Below, piece by piece: positions 26,031 through 35,196 of a stretch of 60,000 nt of DNA; positions within the stretch are counted from its first letter, which is position 1; the number at the start of each line of letters is the position of its first letter. The stretch covers positions 1-60,000 of the forward strand of contig NHBG02000022.1 of assembly GCA_002167855.2 (NCBI GenBank), in the 5' to 3' direction. The DNA is from Gammaproteobacteria bacterium TMED1 (GTDB lineage Bacteria > Pseudomonadota > Gammaproteobacteria > Pseudomonadales > Azotimanducaceae). Below the pieces are notes generated by a model. It had not been told where the DNA came from and made no database searches. It saw nothing but the letters and a program-made list of their open reading frames with translations. Made by a program: the position numbers and the translations under genes.

Positions 26031-26330
26031 AATAACCTCTTAGATATTTTCAAATTAATAACTACTAAGTTTGAGACGCATCATCAAATAAGTCCCTCAG
26101 GGTAGTATCGATATAGCCTAGTCGTAAAGCATGTGCTGTGCTAATCAATATCTCGGGGAGTATGCAGAGACCTCTATAAAAATTTGCGATAAAAGGATGC
26201 CTTCCAATGAATCTAATCCTGGCGTGTTATAATTTTTCAAAAGAAAGCTCTTAATGCGAAATAAGTTAGGCAAGAACACTAACGTAGAAGTGCTTTAAGC
26301 AAAAAGGGTATTTATCTTAGGGAGGAACGT
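26031..26330. other. Divergent intergenic region before surE
   Basis: Exactly 300 bases between divergent genes with no coding frame. A TATAAT at 26228-26233 could be the -10 box of a promoter for the downstream plus-strand gene, but a good -35 at 16-18 bases is missing. AGGGAGG directly before 26331 is the ribosome binding site of surE. Confidence 0.35.
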
Positions 26331-27182
26331 TTGAAAATCCTTATTACCAACGATGACGGTGTAGATAGTCCAGGAATCCATGAACTCGCAGTCCAGATCG
26401 AAGAAGCTGGCTATGAAGCTATAGTTGTCGCCCCCGACCATAACGCATCGGGAACAGGAACATCAGTCAGTGGAATTGCAAGCAACAACCCAATTAATTT
26501 CGAGGTATCTGAAATAAAAAACTTCTCAGGTGAAGTCTATGGTATCGCCGGAGCGCCTGCCCTCTGTGTGCTCGCAGCCCATATGGGTGCTTTTGGTGAC
26601 TCGCCAGATATTGTAGTTTCAGGTATAAATGCGGGACTCAATCCCGGTCGTGCTGTAGCTCATAGTGGAACGATCGGAGCGGGAATTGCCGGGCAAAACT
26701 TCGGAATGAGATCGATTGCAGTTAGCGTTGACGTCACTGACCCGTGGTATTGGAGCAGTGCAGCAGCAATCACAGTTGGTATGCTCCCCCACCTTATTGA
26801 GGGGCCTTCTCATACCTTACTTAATTTAAATGTACCTGGCCTACCTCTTGATGAAATTAAAGGTGTTCGTTGGGCGGCGCTCGCTCCCTACGGAACATTC
26901 AAGGGAACGATGGTTCAAGAAAAGAATCAGCTGGTGATGAAACAACAACCGACCGAGTATAGTGCCGAGGACTATACCGATATTGGTACAGTCAAAGCCG
27001 GATATGCGGCTTTAACATCTCTTCACGCATCCGCCGAGGTCTGGGGTACTCATGGCAAACCGGGAGAAGTGGTTCAACCTGAACACGGTGTTCCGGCAGC
27101 GTCAGCCGGTCATGAATTACACCCCCAGAGGGCTATCTTTTTGCCCTCTCGATACGACCCTAAAACGTACTACTCACAATAG
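26331..27182 (+). CDS. surE: 5'/3'-nucleotidase SurE
   Basis: A 283-residue protein with the diagnostic SurE motifs: NDDGVDSPG near the N-terminus (metal Asp pair), VAPDHNASGTG (Ser ligand), and SGINAGLNPG (Asn ligand). It dephosphorylates nucleoside 5'- and 3'-monophosphates with a divalent metal. The start is TTG with a very good AGGGAGG ribosome binding site. It is about 30 residues longer than the typical 250. It is not beside pcm, rpoS or nlpD, where the housekeeping surE usually lies, so it is probably an extra copy tied to this catabolic region. Confidence 0.93.
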   Translation: MKILITNDDGVDSPGIHELAVQIEEAGYEAIVVAPDHNASGTGTSVSGIASNNPINFEVSEIKNFSGEVYGIAGAPALCVLAAHMGAFGDSPDIVVSGINAGLNPGRAVAHSGTIGAGIAGQNFGMRSIAVSVDVTDPWYWSSAAAITVGMLPHLIEGPSHTLLNLNVPGLPLDEIKGVRWAALAPYGTFKGTMVQEKNQLVMKQQPTEYSAEDYTDIGTVKAGYAALTSLHASAEVWGTHGKPGEVVQPEHGVPAASAGHELHPQRAIFLPSRYDPKTYYSQ

Positions 27183-27202
27183 GAACTGAGTCTGCTGGAT
27201 AA

Positions 27203-28081
27203 TCAGTCATCATTATCGAAGTAACGTCGAGACACTGCTTTTTGTTTTTCATAGATCGAATCCTTTGATCGATCAATAGGAAGAGGCATTCTTACGGGAA
27301 CTTCTTCCAGCCTTGGCTGAAGTGTGGGCTTACCTTGTACCAGTCTGCTATTGAACTCCTCCAGATCTTCAACAGACTCGATACCAGCCAACGGCCATGC
27401 ATCTGCGGAAGCATACTCATAAAATAGGATACGTCTTTGTTCGTTAGAGTGATTCGCAGCAGAACCGTGCACCAAGCGAGCATGATGGATAGTTATTGTG
27501 CCCGCCCTGCCCCAGAGCTCTCTCGCTGACCCAATATTTAACTCTTCCCTAACAACATCAATCGCTCCACAGAAAACCCCATTATCGTGATGATCATATA
27601 TCGGACCTTTGTGTGAGTACGGTAAAACTAGAAGCGGACCATTATCCGTATTCATATCGTCAAGCAAAATGCCAACCGCCAGCACATTTTCATTAGTATG
27701 AGGGTAAAACGCCCAGTCCTGGTGCCACTCCACTGGAGATCCAAAGCCAGCTGATTTCATATTAATCTTACCCGCAGGCCGCATTCGAATATCCTCTCCA
27801 AGTAAAGGCATTAGGACTTCGATAATACCCCGGTGAGAAGCTAATTTTTTGTAGAAAGGGTGAACCAAGTGTGGTCTTTTAATACGACGTATACGAGGTT
27901 TGTTAAGTTCGTGAGTGGGTTCTAGATCAAAGACATCTGAATGTTTTGTAAGCTCCTTAGCCTGCGAAACCACTTCTTCAGTCACCCTCCGCAACTCTAA
28001 CAAGGTTTCGGCTTCAAGAATATCTGGAAGCAGTAGGTAGCCCTCTTCATGGTAGTATTTGATCTGTTCTTTCGTCAGCAA
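27203..28081 (-). CDS. PhyH-family Fe(II)/2-oxoglutarate dioxygenase
   Basis: About 292 residues from TTG 28081, which follows AAGGGG at the right distance. An upstream ATG at 28135 would add 18 hydrophobic residues without a ribosome binding site. The protein begins with LTKEQIKYYHEEGYLLLPDI, the usual PhyH start. Iron ligands are H120-x-D122 (EWHQDWAF) and H205 (ARLVHGSAANHS), with a 2-oxoglutarate Arg at 216 or 217 (NEQRRILFY). This is a complete, canonical member. It converges with surE (20-base gap) and is divergent from the UxuA-like gene. The substrate is unknown. Confidence 0.86.
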   Translation of the reverse strand: MLTKEQIKYYHEEGYLLLPDILEAETLLELRRVTEEVVSQAKELTKHSDVFDLEPTHELNKPRIRRIKRPHLVHPFYKKLASHRGIIEVLMPLLGEDIRMRPAGKINMKSAGFGSPVEWHQDWAFYPHTNENVLAVGILLDDMNTDNGPLLVLPYSHKGPIYDHHDNGVFCGAIDVVREELNIGSARELWGRAGTITIHHARLVHGSAANHSNEQRRILFYEYASADAWPLAGIESVEDLEEFNSRLVQGKPTLQPRLEEVPVRMPLPIDRSKDSIYEKQKAVSRRYFDNDD

Positions 28082-28179
28082 TGAAATTCCCCTTAAAAAA
28101 GATAATAACACTCTGAATAATAAGCGACTTAACATAAGTCATGTTAATATCGTCCTCAAGTCAGAACTTGGATTAGATA

Positions 28180-29133
28180 ATGAAGTTAGGGGTATCTCAC
28201 CAACGACCGCAGGACCTAAATCAAGCACGCCTCGATTTTCTATTAGGCTTAGGAGTAGAAGCCATCGAGGTCCGCCTCTCAAGCACGGAAGCCACGAGGG
28301 AACATCTAGAACAAATTGTTGAGAGAGTAAAAGGGGCTGGACTAGAGCTGCATGAAGTCATGCTGGAGGATCTTTATAACTCGACGTCGGCTGCCCTCGG
28401 TCTTCCCGAGCGAGATAAAGACCTGGACTTTTTTAAGAATTTTATTCGAGACCTGGGTGATCTCGGTATCCCTCATACGACCTACGCTTGGCATACCGGA
28501 GGTATGTATGAAACGCATCGTGAAAATACGCGAGGGGTAGCATCACGAGGTTTTTCGACAGAGCTGGCGAAGAAAGCTCCTCAACAATACCTGCGACAGT
28601 ATGAAGAAAATGAGCTTTGGGAAAACTACGAACGGTATATAAAAGAGATATTACCTGTTGCGCAAAAAGCAGGGGTTAAGATGCAACTGCATCCAAATGA
28701 CCCGCCTCTCGATCATCAAGGTGTAGATCGTATATTTAAGAGTACTGAGTCATTCCGACGGGCAATGAAAATTTCAGATCAGTCGGTTAATTCGGGTATT
28801 CTTTTTTGCGTTGGCACTTGGGCTGAAATGGAGGGCCCTTTAGGAGAAGGAGAAGATATAAGCTCCGCGCTTCGTGAGTTTGGAAACGCAGGTCAAATTC
28901 ACCAAGTCCACATGCGTAATATCACATCACCATTGCCAAACTTCATCGAAACATTTCCTGATGCTGGCTATCTTAACCTACATGCCATTATGGACGTTCT
29001 TATCGAGATTGGTTTTAATGGCATGATCGTCCCAGACCACGTCCCTGGAGAGGGGGATGGGACAACCGAAGAGGCGTTCACTCTCGGATATTTGAGGGCA
29101 CTAATACAGTACGCAGAGCACAAAACAACCTAA
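28180..29133 (+). CDS. Mannonate dehydratase (UxuA)-like TIM-barrel enzyme
   Basis: A 317-residue TIM-barrel protein. The UxuA metal set appears in order as His in MQLHPNDPP, Cys in ILFCVGTW, His in HQVHMRNI and Asp in IVPDHVPG. UxuA removes water from D-mannonate to give 2-keto-3-deoxy-D-gluconate in hexuronate breakdown. At 317 residues it is shorter than E. coli UxuA (394), lacking part of the helical insertions, so the substrate may be a related aldonate. It is divergent from the PhyH gene and convergent with the following SDR gene. Confidence 0.8.
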   Translation: MKLGVSHQRPQDLNQARLDFLLGLGVEAIEVRLSSTEATREHLEQIVERVKGAGLELHEVMLEDLYNSTSAALGLPERDKDLDFFKNFIRDLGDLGIPHTTYAWHTGGMYETHRENTRGVASRGFSTELAKKAPQQYLRQYEENELWENYERYIKEILPVAQKAGVKMQLHPNDPPLDHQGVDRIFKSTESFRRAMKISDQSVNSGILFCVGTWAEMEGPLGEGEDISSALREFGNAGQIHQVHMRNITSPLPNFIETFPDAGYLNLHAIMDVLIEIGFNGMIVPDHVPGEGDGTTEEAFTLGYLRALIQYAEHKTT

Positions 29134-29145
29134 AGAAAAAGAAGA

Positions 29146-29910
29146 CTATAGTCGAGATGGTGAATTAACCTTCGCCATACCCCCATCAACGGCTACAACC
29201 TCACCCGTCATATACCGCGAGGCGTCAGAAGCAAAAAACAGCACAACATCCGCAATATCATCACCAAAACCCCATCGCTTAAGGGCAATTCGATCTTCTA
29301 ACTGCTCACTTAATCCGGGGACATTAGCGCGATCTTTTTCCCAAATTGCAGTTGCAATAAGGCCAGGGCAAATAGCATTCACTCGAATTCCTTGCTCCCC
29401 CCAATCTGCAGCAAGGGCTCTGGTCATAGCATCAACCGCCCCTTTGGTTCCAGCATAAGCGACCCTCCCAACGGGACCTCGCAGACTGGCAATTGATGAG
29501 ATATTAATAATAGAGCCCCCACCTCGTTCAGCCATACCAGGACCTAATGCAAGAGTTAACATTAGAAGCGATCGAACATTTATCGAGAATACGAGATCGA
29601 ATTCTTCTTCTGTAAGAGAGTCGGGAGTTCGACGCATTGGGATGCCGGCATTATTGACTAGTACATCGACAGGTCCAACCTTTTCGATCACCCGCTCCCC
29701 TAATTCCGTTCCTGCTCTCGGCTCAGAAAGATCTGCCTGTAAAATCACAGGGTCGTGTTTAAGATCCGATGCTACACGCTCTAGGTCCTCCAATGTCCGT
29801 CCTATAAGCACAACCCGAGCTCCTGCCCCATCCAATGCACGGGAGCTAGCCTCTCCTATCCCCCGACTTGCACCACTGACAACCACGAGTTTATCTTTCA
29901 GCTCATACAT
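29146..29910 (-). CDS. Short-chain dehydrogenase/reductase (SDR)
   Basis: A 254-residue classical SDR with the nucleotide-binding motif GASRGIG (13-19), NNAG (86-89), catalytic Ser138/139 (INISSIAS) and Y152-x-x-x-K156 (AYAGTKGA). It reduces or oxidises a small alcohol or ketone with NAD(P). SDRs of this size include 2-keto-3-deoxy-L-fuconate and gluconate 5-dehydrogenases, which would fit the setting. It lies 58 bases downstream of the dikinase-like gene on the same strand and is probably cotranscribed with it. Confidence 0.85.
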   Translation of the reverse strand: MYELKDKLVVVSGASRGIGEASSRALDGAGARVVLIGRTLEDLERVASDLKHDPVILQADLSEPRAGTELGERVIEKVGPVDVLVNNAGIPMRRTPDSLTEEEFDLVFSINVRSLLMLTLALGPGMAERGGGSIINISSIASLRGPVGRVAYAGTKGAVDAMTRALAADWGEQGIRVNAICPGLIATAIWEKDRANVPGLSEQLEDRIALKRWGFGDDIADVVLFFASDASRYMTGEVVAVDGGMAKVNSPSRL

Positions 29911-29968
29911 CGACGGGGATTCTCAGCATTCTCTTGGCTCTATGCACCCCAGTCATTTCGATGTCTCT

Positions 29969-32848
29969 CTATTCATCATGCAATTCAACAGTACCTACAT
30001 CTCCATCAACCGTAATTTTTTGTTCATGTTTAATCCGTTGGGTACTAGTCCCTGTTCCGACTACAGCTGGGATACCATACTCTCGCGCCACAATTGAACC
30101 ATGGCCCAAGATACCACCCATATCCGTTACCAACCCAGCAGCATGCGCAAACAGCGGTGTCCAGGCGGGGTTAGTCTGGGCACATACCAAAATGGTTCGT
30201 GGCCGCATTTTATCAAATTCCGCAGGTGAATTTATGAGGCTCGTTGCCGCTGAAACAGAACCGGGACTTACCGGCACCCCCATCATCATATTTGAATTAG
30301 GATCATTCGCAAATTGAGTTTCTTTAAACCGCACAGCTGGGTCATCACTAGCATCAAAAGGAACAGTTCCTGGTGGATGCAGTCTTTTTCTAGCCTCCCT
30401 GAGCTCAAACCGCTCCTCGGCAAGAGGCCCTAACTCGGGGACAGCTAAACCACTTTTCCCTGCCTCAATTGCCTGGTTTATTTCTTCACTAACCAGATAA
30501 AAAATATGTTCTTTCTCGCTAAGAGAACCAAGATTAGTTAGACGTTGTCCAAGCTCTAACGCCAATTCTCTGAGGGGTGGCCAGGCCATATAAAGGTAGT
30601 ACATAACTTCTTCACGTATATGGTAAAAACGATAAGTGAACCAAATGCGGAATCGAAATTGCCAGTAAGGAAGGCCATCTAGTAATTTCAGAATATCTTC
30701 CATCGCTTTCTCACGTTTTCTGGTCGCTTCACCCTGGTGGTTTGCAGGATTATAATCGTCATCTGAAACCATTGTTTTTAGTGTCGCTAGCAGGCCAGAG
30801 GGATCTTCAAGTGGGAGAGGCTCTGCATAATCCAAACTATATCCGAGGTGTCCATAGAGCTCGAGATAACCGTTTATTGCTTCGACGATTCCCTTGGCTG
30901 AAGGGTTTTCAACCAGGACTTGCATCAGACGCGAGGCCGGGGTGACGATAACGAGCTCTTTCAGTGCTTTGTTCACAGAGATCTTTTGTGCAATTTCGAA
31001 CATATGTTCATTCGCTTCGACAGTCTTAGATCTGAAGCCAGATAGAAATTGGCCACTCGTAAAACGGTGATCGGGTAGAGTCTCCCTTAAAAAGGCCTGC
31101 AACTGATCATCTGTCGACTTTGCAACACCAAAAGTGTGTCCGCCATTCCCACTCCAGAAGCTACCACCAGCGATCGAAAGCTCTTTTACCCCTGCAAAAA
31201 GCTCCTCGTCACTGAGGTTGGCACGATCAACGGTCTCCCATTTCTCTCTTGCCTCCATAATCATGGGTTTCGCCCAGTCATAGAATTCTTTAATCTGGCC
31301 TTCATTGACTTCAGTTCTATTGAACGCTTTAAACGTTGGGTTTTTACTTTCAGGCACGGTCACTATACCGGCAACGTTATCTAATCCCGAGTTGCTCGCC
31401 CAGTCATCAAAGGCTTGTTTGTCTTCGTTGGATAGGCTTTCCAAAAACAAGCCGAGATCCTTCTGTTCCTTATCAGCACCCACAAATTGTTTGGCCTCCG
31501 CAGCCATACGCTTGCCGATTTCACTTTTCGGATCTCTGGCCGCAAATGCCTCCCCAGATTCCCCAAATTGCTCTGCATCTGCCGCAATTTCTGCGGCGTC
31601 CATCTCTGCTTCTGTCATAGCCTCCTTGGCTTGTCGCTCATCCCTTGCTGCAATGATTTGCGGCCAATCAAATCTTTGGTAAGCGTAACCATGCATAGAG
31701 ATAAACATGGGGCCGCCTCCAGCCATAAAACTGGCGCGCTTTTTACCATCTTTCCCAGTTTCTAATCCTTCCCACAAATACAGTTCGTCAAATAGTGGGG
31801 TACAAGGATCTGGAATATTTTCGACGATTTGACGACGAGCCAGTATCCTCGCTGGCGCTGGCGGTTCCCACTCCACATTAATAGGCTGAGGGGGGAGATT
31901 AGTAATGGGCCGAGACTGAAGCATAAAAAGTTTTTCATCGGCATAAGCCCATTCGATATCTTGCGGAACTCCCCCAAAGTGAGCTTCTGCTTTTACTGCT
32001 AGATCTACAAGTTCCTTAATTGCCTCTTCCGACAAGGAGGAAGTATCGCGCTGATCTTCAGGAATATCCTCCAATTTTGTGCCCTGAGCACCATCTGAAA
32101 CAATTTTCTGTTCCTTTGCACCAATGATGGTGTCCGTCGCTGCTCTAGTATCGCGATCGACGGTGTATGTATCAGGCGTAACTTGGCCACTGACTACTGC
32201 CTCTCCTAATCCAAAACTGGCATTGACAATCATTTCAGAACGCTCGCCCGTAGCAGGGTTTGCAGTAAATAAAATACCCGACACATCGGAGGCCACCATT
32301 AGCTGAACAACAACTGCCATGGCAACAGCGTCATGGTCAATCCCCATTTGATGGCGATAAGCCATCGCACGTGGCGTCCAAAGTGAGGCCCAGCAATTTC
32401 TAACGGCCACAATAATTTCACTCTCCCCCCGAATATTTAGGTAAGTATCTTGTTGGCCAGCAAATGACATGTCGGGCAGATCCTCTGCGTTCGCCGAGGA
32501 TCGTACTGCTACAGGCGGACTATCTCCATCAATCCCTGAATAAGCATTAGTAATTTCCTTTGCCATTCCAACAGAAATTGGCTCATTCATAAAAATGTTT
32601 TGTATCGCCGCTGATGCCTTATCGAATGAAAGCGTAAACTCTCCGATTTCAGGCTTAGCTAGGTTAATGATTTTTTTTTGAAGATTATTCTCTATGATGT
32701 ATTTCCGGTATGCAGTGGTCGTCACATAGAAGCCTCCGGGTACCGCTAACCCAGCATTAACCATTTCTGCAAGAGAGCGACCTTTCCCACCAACTATTTC
32801 TAAGGTCGCTTCTTTTGTGTCTATTGGAAGTATATTTGCATTGCTCAT
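29969..32848 (-). CDS. Rifampicin-phosphotransferase-type dikinase (ATP-grasp plus C-terminal phosphohistidine domain)
   Basis: A 959-residue protein. Residues about 1-320 are the PPDK/PEP-synthase ATP-binding domain (GGKGRSLAEMVNAG, SFAGQQDTYLN, IEWAYADEKLFMLQSRPIT). A long, less conserved middle follows to about 850. The swivelling phosphohistidine domain is at the very C-terminus (TDMGGILGHGSIVAREYGIP; the active His is in GHGS). True PEP synthase and PPDK continue with a PEP/pyruvate barrel after this His; this protein ends there, as in rifampicin phosphotransferase. It should therefore use ATP to phosphorylate an acceptor, giving AMP and phosphate. The acceptor is unknown; antibiotic inactivation and a sugar-like substrate are both possible. 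Confidence 0.84.
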   Translation of the reverse strand: MSNANILPIDTKEATLEIVGGKGRSLAEMVNAGLAVPGGFYVTTTAYRKYIIENNLQKKIINLAKPEIGEFTLSFDKASAAIQNIFMNEPISVGMAKEITNAYSGIDGDSPPVAVRSSANAEDLPDMSFAGQQDTYLNIRGESEIIVAVRNCWASLWTPRAMAYRHQMGIDHDAVAMAVVVQLMVASDVSGILFTANPATGERSEMIVNASFGLGEAVVSGQVTPDTYTVDRDTRAATDTIIGAKEQKIVSDGAQGTKLEDIPEDQRDTSSLSEEAIKELVDLAVKAEAHFGGVPQDIEWAYADEKLFMLQSRPITNLPPQPINVEWEPPAPARILARRQIVENIPDPCTPLFDELYLWEGLETGKDGKKRASFMAGGGPMFISMHGYAYQRFDWPQIIAARDERQAKEAMTEAEMDAAEIAADAEQFGESGEAFAARDPKSEIGKRMAAEAKQFVGADKEQKDLGLFLESLSNEDKQAFDDWASNSGLDNVAGIVTVPESKNPTFKAFNRTEVNEGQIKEFYDWAKPMIMEAREKWETVDRANLSDEELFAGVKELSIAGGSFWSGNGGHTFGVAKSTDDQLQAFLRETLPDHRFTSGQFLSGFRSKTVEANEHMFEIAQKISVNKALKELVIVTPASRLMQVLVENPSAKGIVEAINGYLELYGHLGYSLDYAEPLPLEDPSGLLATLKTMVSDDDYNPANHQGEATRKREKAMEDILKLLDGLPYWQFRFRIWFTYRFYHIREEVMYYLYMAWPPLRELALELGQRLTNLGSLSEKEHIFYLVSEEINQAIEAGKSGLAVPELGPLAEERFELREARKRLHPPGTVPFDASDDPAVRFKETQFANDPNSNMMMGVPVSPGSVSAATSLINSPAEFDKMRPRTILVCAQTNPAWTPLFAHAAGLVTDMGGILGHGSIVAREYGIPAVVGTGTSTQRIKHEQKITVDGDVGTVELHDE

Positions 32849-33064
32849 TTCCCGTATTCCCTCGAATGCTTATCGTTTATTAGAATAATACTTATGGTGC
32901 CCTACGAACTCGTTTAAACCCCTTTTTGGAAAGTTAACATACAATTGACATTGGGAATATGGGAGAAACTACCAAGAAGACGAAACAAATATCGATCATC
33001 GCAACGATGCTGCAAATTGTAGTGATAACATTAGCCATTGCCTGGAGGGTACAAAGGAAAAGCT

Positions 33065-34198
33065 ATGTCAAATAATATTGAAAAAGAGCAGCCGCCGAAA
33101 GGTAGGGTTGAGCATCGGAGATTCGAATCGAGTCGCATATATCCAGCAACAAAGCGAGATTATTGGATCTATATACCCTCTCAGTATCAAGAAACCTGCC
33201 CTGCGTGCTTAATGGTATTTCAAGATGGTCAGGCATACGTGAATGATGACGGACCCGTAAAAGCAGCAAGGGTTTTTGATGAGTTAATTCATAATGAAGA
33301 AATGCCTGTCACCATTGGTATTTTTGTTTCCCCTGGGCTTATTAATCAAATAAGCACTCGATCGGAAGAATATGTCGCCACCGGGGACGTCTACGCGAGA
33401 TTCCTCCTTGAGGAAATAATTCCTGAGGTAAGTAAAGATTACCTATTAGTAAATAATCGGGCCGGAAGAGCAATCTGTGGTATGAGTGACGGTGGTTTGT
33501 GTGCATTCGCCGTAGCATGGCAAAGAACTGATTTTTTCAGCAAAGTTATATGCCACATAGCCAGCTTCGCTAGACATATTGAAGGAGCTGACTTCCCGCA
33601 CTTAGTGAGACAAACACGCAATAGCCCAAAACCGCTGAGGGTATTTCTTGCTGATGGAAAAAATGACCTTAATTTGAATGAGGGAAACTGGACACTTGGT
33701 AATTTAAACATGGCCTCTGCGCTCCAATTTTCCAAGTACGACTATCGTTTGGAGCTTGGGCCTGGTGGTCATGATCTGGCTCATGGTGGAGAACTCTTCC
33801 CAGAAACTTTACGCTGGTTATGGCGTGATTATCCTAGTGTCAAAACTACTCTTCCTGCGTATGAAGAAATTCTGGGAGAGTGGGAGATGACAACCAATTT
33901 TTATGGCACGCATTCTAAAACCAGCCTCTTCATATCAAAGAAGAATGATGCATTATTAGGGACTATTCAGGATGAGAGGGAAGGCGAAATCGCTATCGGA
34001 GACATCACATATCAAGGTCGTTCACTGCAATACTCTCATACCCCGTTCTCCTTTCAAGCCAAATGGGGTAAGAGTGCAACCAGAACGATGCTCGCCTTGC
34101 TTAGATATGAAAAGGGAACACTCAAAGGTACTTTGCGCGGGATCTGCGAAACAGATACGTCCTATGACTATACGTTCAGCGGGGTACGTATTCCCTAA
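33065..34198 (+). CDS. Esterase-D/enterochelin-esterase-like hydrolase with C-terminal beta domain
   Basis: 377 residues from ATG 33065 (AAAGGAAAA ribosome binding site); an outer ATG at 33038 lacks one. An alpha/beta hydrolase domain covers about 1-270: LMVFQDGQAYV in the region of the oxyanion strand, nucleophile Ser141 in GMSDGG, and His in GPGGHDLAHGGE. About 100 beta-rich residues follow (EILGEWEMTTNF to the end), resembling a small beta-barrel or lipocalin-like module. The enzyme probably cleaves esters such as acyl groups on sugars. No signal peptide is seen. It is divergent from the dikinase-like gene. Confidence 0.8.
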   Translation: MSNNIEKEQPPKGRVEHRRFESSRIYPATKRDYWIYIPSQYQETCPACLMVFQDGQAYVNDDGPVKAARVFDELIHNEEMPVTIGIFVSPGLINQISTRSEEYVATGDVYARFLLEEIIPEVSKDYLLVNNRAGRAICGMSDGGLCAFAVAWQRTDFFSKVICHIASFARHIEGADFPHLVRQTRNSPKPLRVFLADGKNDLNLNEGNWTLGNLNMASALQFSKYDYRLELGPGGHDLAHGGELFPETLRWLWRDYPSVKTTLPAYEEILGEWEMTTNFYGTHSKTSLFISKKNDALLGTIQDEREGEIAIGDITYQGRSLQYSHTPFSFQAKWGKSATRTMLALLRYEKGTLKGTLRGICETDTSYDYTFSGVRIP

Positions 34199-34219
34199 CT
34201 CTATTTATTAGCTTGGTGA

Positions 34220-34984
34220 TCAATCTCCCGAGATAGTAATTCTTTGGTTGGTAATATAGCGTCCTTCTTCTGAGCAAAGATGCAATACGGTCGAAGCAAT
34301 ATCATCAGGAGTGCATACAAAGCCAAAAGGCGCGGAAGAGGCTCTATCAGTAATATTTCCGTTACCTGTCGCCTCAATAATTCGACGACCCATATCAGTG
34401 TCAACTAAACCTGGGGCGATTATATTGACTCGCATTCCGTGCTTCTTTTCTTCTCTTGCCAAAGTATGCGCCATTGTCTCTATGGCAGCCTTGCTCACGG
34501 AATAAACTCCAAAACCAGGATTCATAGCCTGGGCAGAAGTGGAGGAAATCATTATTATATCGCTTCGCTCAGCCTCACGAAGCACCGGGATAAGCCGACG
34601 ACATAGGTAGACTGGGCCCCAAAAATTTACCGCAAAAAGGGTCTCCCATTGATCATTGGTTGCATCTGCAATGCTTGGTCGATTGATCGCAGCAGAGCCC
34701 ATACCTGCATTGCTGATCAACGTATCTAAGCTTCCAAAATCTTTGAGAATTCTGTCACACATCGTATTACATTCTTCCTCAATACCAATATTTGCTTGAT
34801 AAACCTCAGCCCTTCGACCACATGAGCGAATATTCTCTGCCACCTCAACTGCGGCAGATTTATTGCTGGTATAGTTAATTGCAACATCTGCTCCTTCACG
34901 ACCAAAACCCTCGGCAATTGCTCTACCTATCCCTCTACTCGCGCCTGTAACAAGCACAACTCTACCGTCTAATTTTTTCATCAT
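34220..34984 (-). CDS. Short-chain dehydrogenase/reductase (SDR)
   Basis: A 254-residue classical SDR from the double ATG at 34984/34981. The nucleotide motif is GASRGIG (14-20), and the catalytic residues are Ser148/149 (IMISSTSAQ) and Y161-x-x-x-K165 (YSVSKAAIE). The frame stays open a further 118 codons upstream, but that part is low-complexity hydrophobic sequence, overlaps the divergent CoA-transferase start, and is not part of any SDR, so I reject it. A GGAAAA ribosome binding site lies before the ATG. It is convergent with the esterase gene. Confidence 0.84.
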   Translation of the reverse strand: MMKKLDGRVVLVTGASRGIGRAIAEGFGREGADVAINYTSNKSAAVEVAENIRSCGRRAEVYQANIGIEEECNTMCDRILKDFGSLDTLISNAGMGSAAINRPSIADATNDQWETLFAVNFWGPVYLCRRLIPVLREAERSDIIMISSTSAQAMNPGFGVYSVSKAAIETMAHTLAREEKKHGMRVNIIAPGLVDTDMGRRIIEATGNGNITDRASSAPFGFVCTPDDIASTVLHLCSEEGRYITNQRITISGD

Positions 34985-35196
34985 TGTTTTTCCAAAATAG
35001 TTGCGTGCGAGAATATCGGAAAATAGTGGAAGGGCCAAATATGACAAAAGGAACATAATTACTCTAACGAACTGACATCTTAACTGACGACCACAAGATG
35101 AGATTCGAAACTGAGGCTTATAAAAATCCACACTTCCTCGCTTTGCACGATGGCTGAGGAATCTTTTATAGTGCATCAACACAGCGAGGAAAAACA

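Noticed and set aside
29642-30317. Plus-strand frames opposite the SDR and dikinase genes
   Set aside because: They overlap two well-supported minus-strand genes and show typical antisense composition.
31305-31682. A 125-codon plus-strand frame inside the dikinase gene
   Set aside because: It is a shadow of the minus-strand coding sequence, Ser/Leu rich and without recognisable pattern or ribosome binding site.
29969-32848. Assignment as phosphoenolpyruvate synthase
   Set aside because: The PEP/pyruvate barrel that follows the phosphohistidine domain in PEP synthase is missing; the protein ends just after that domain.
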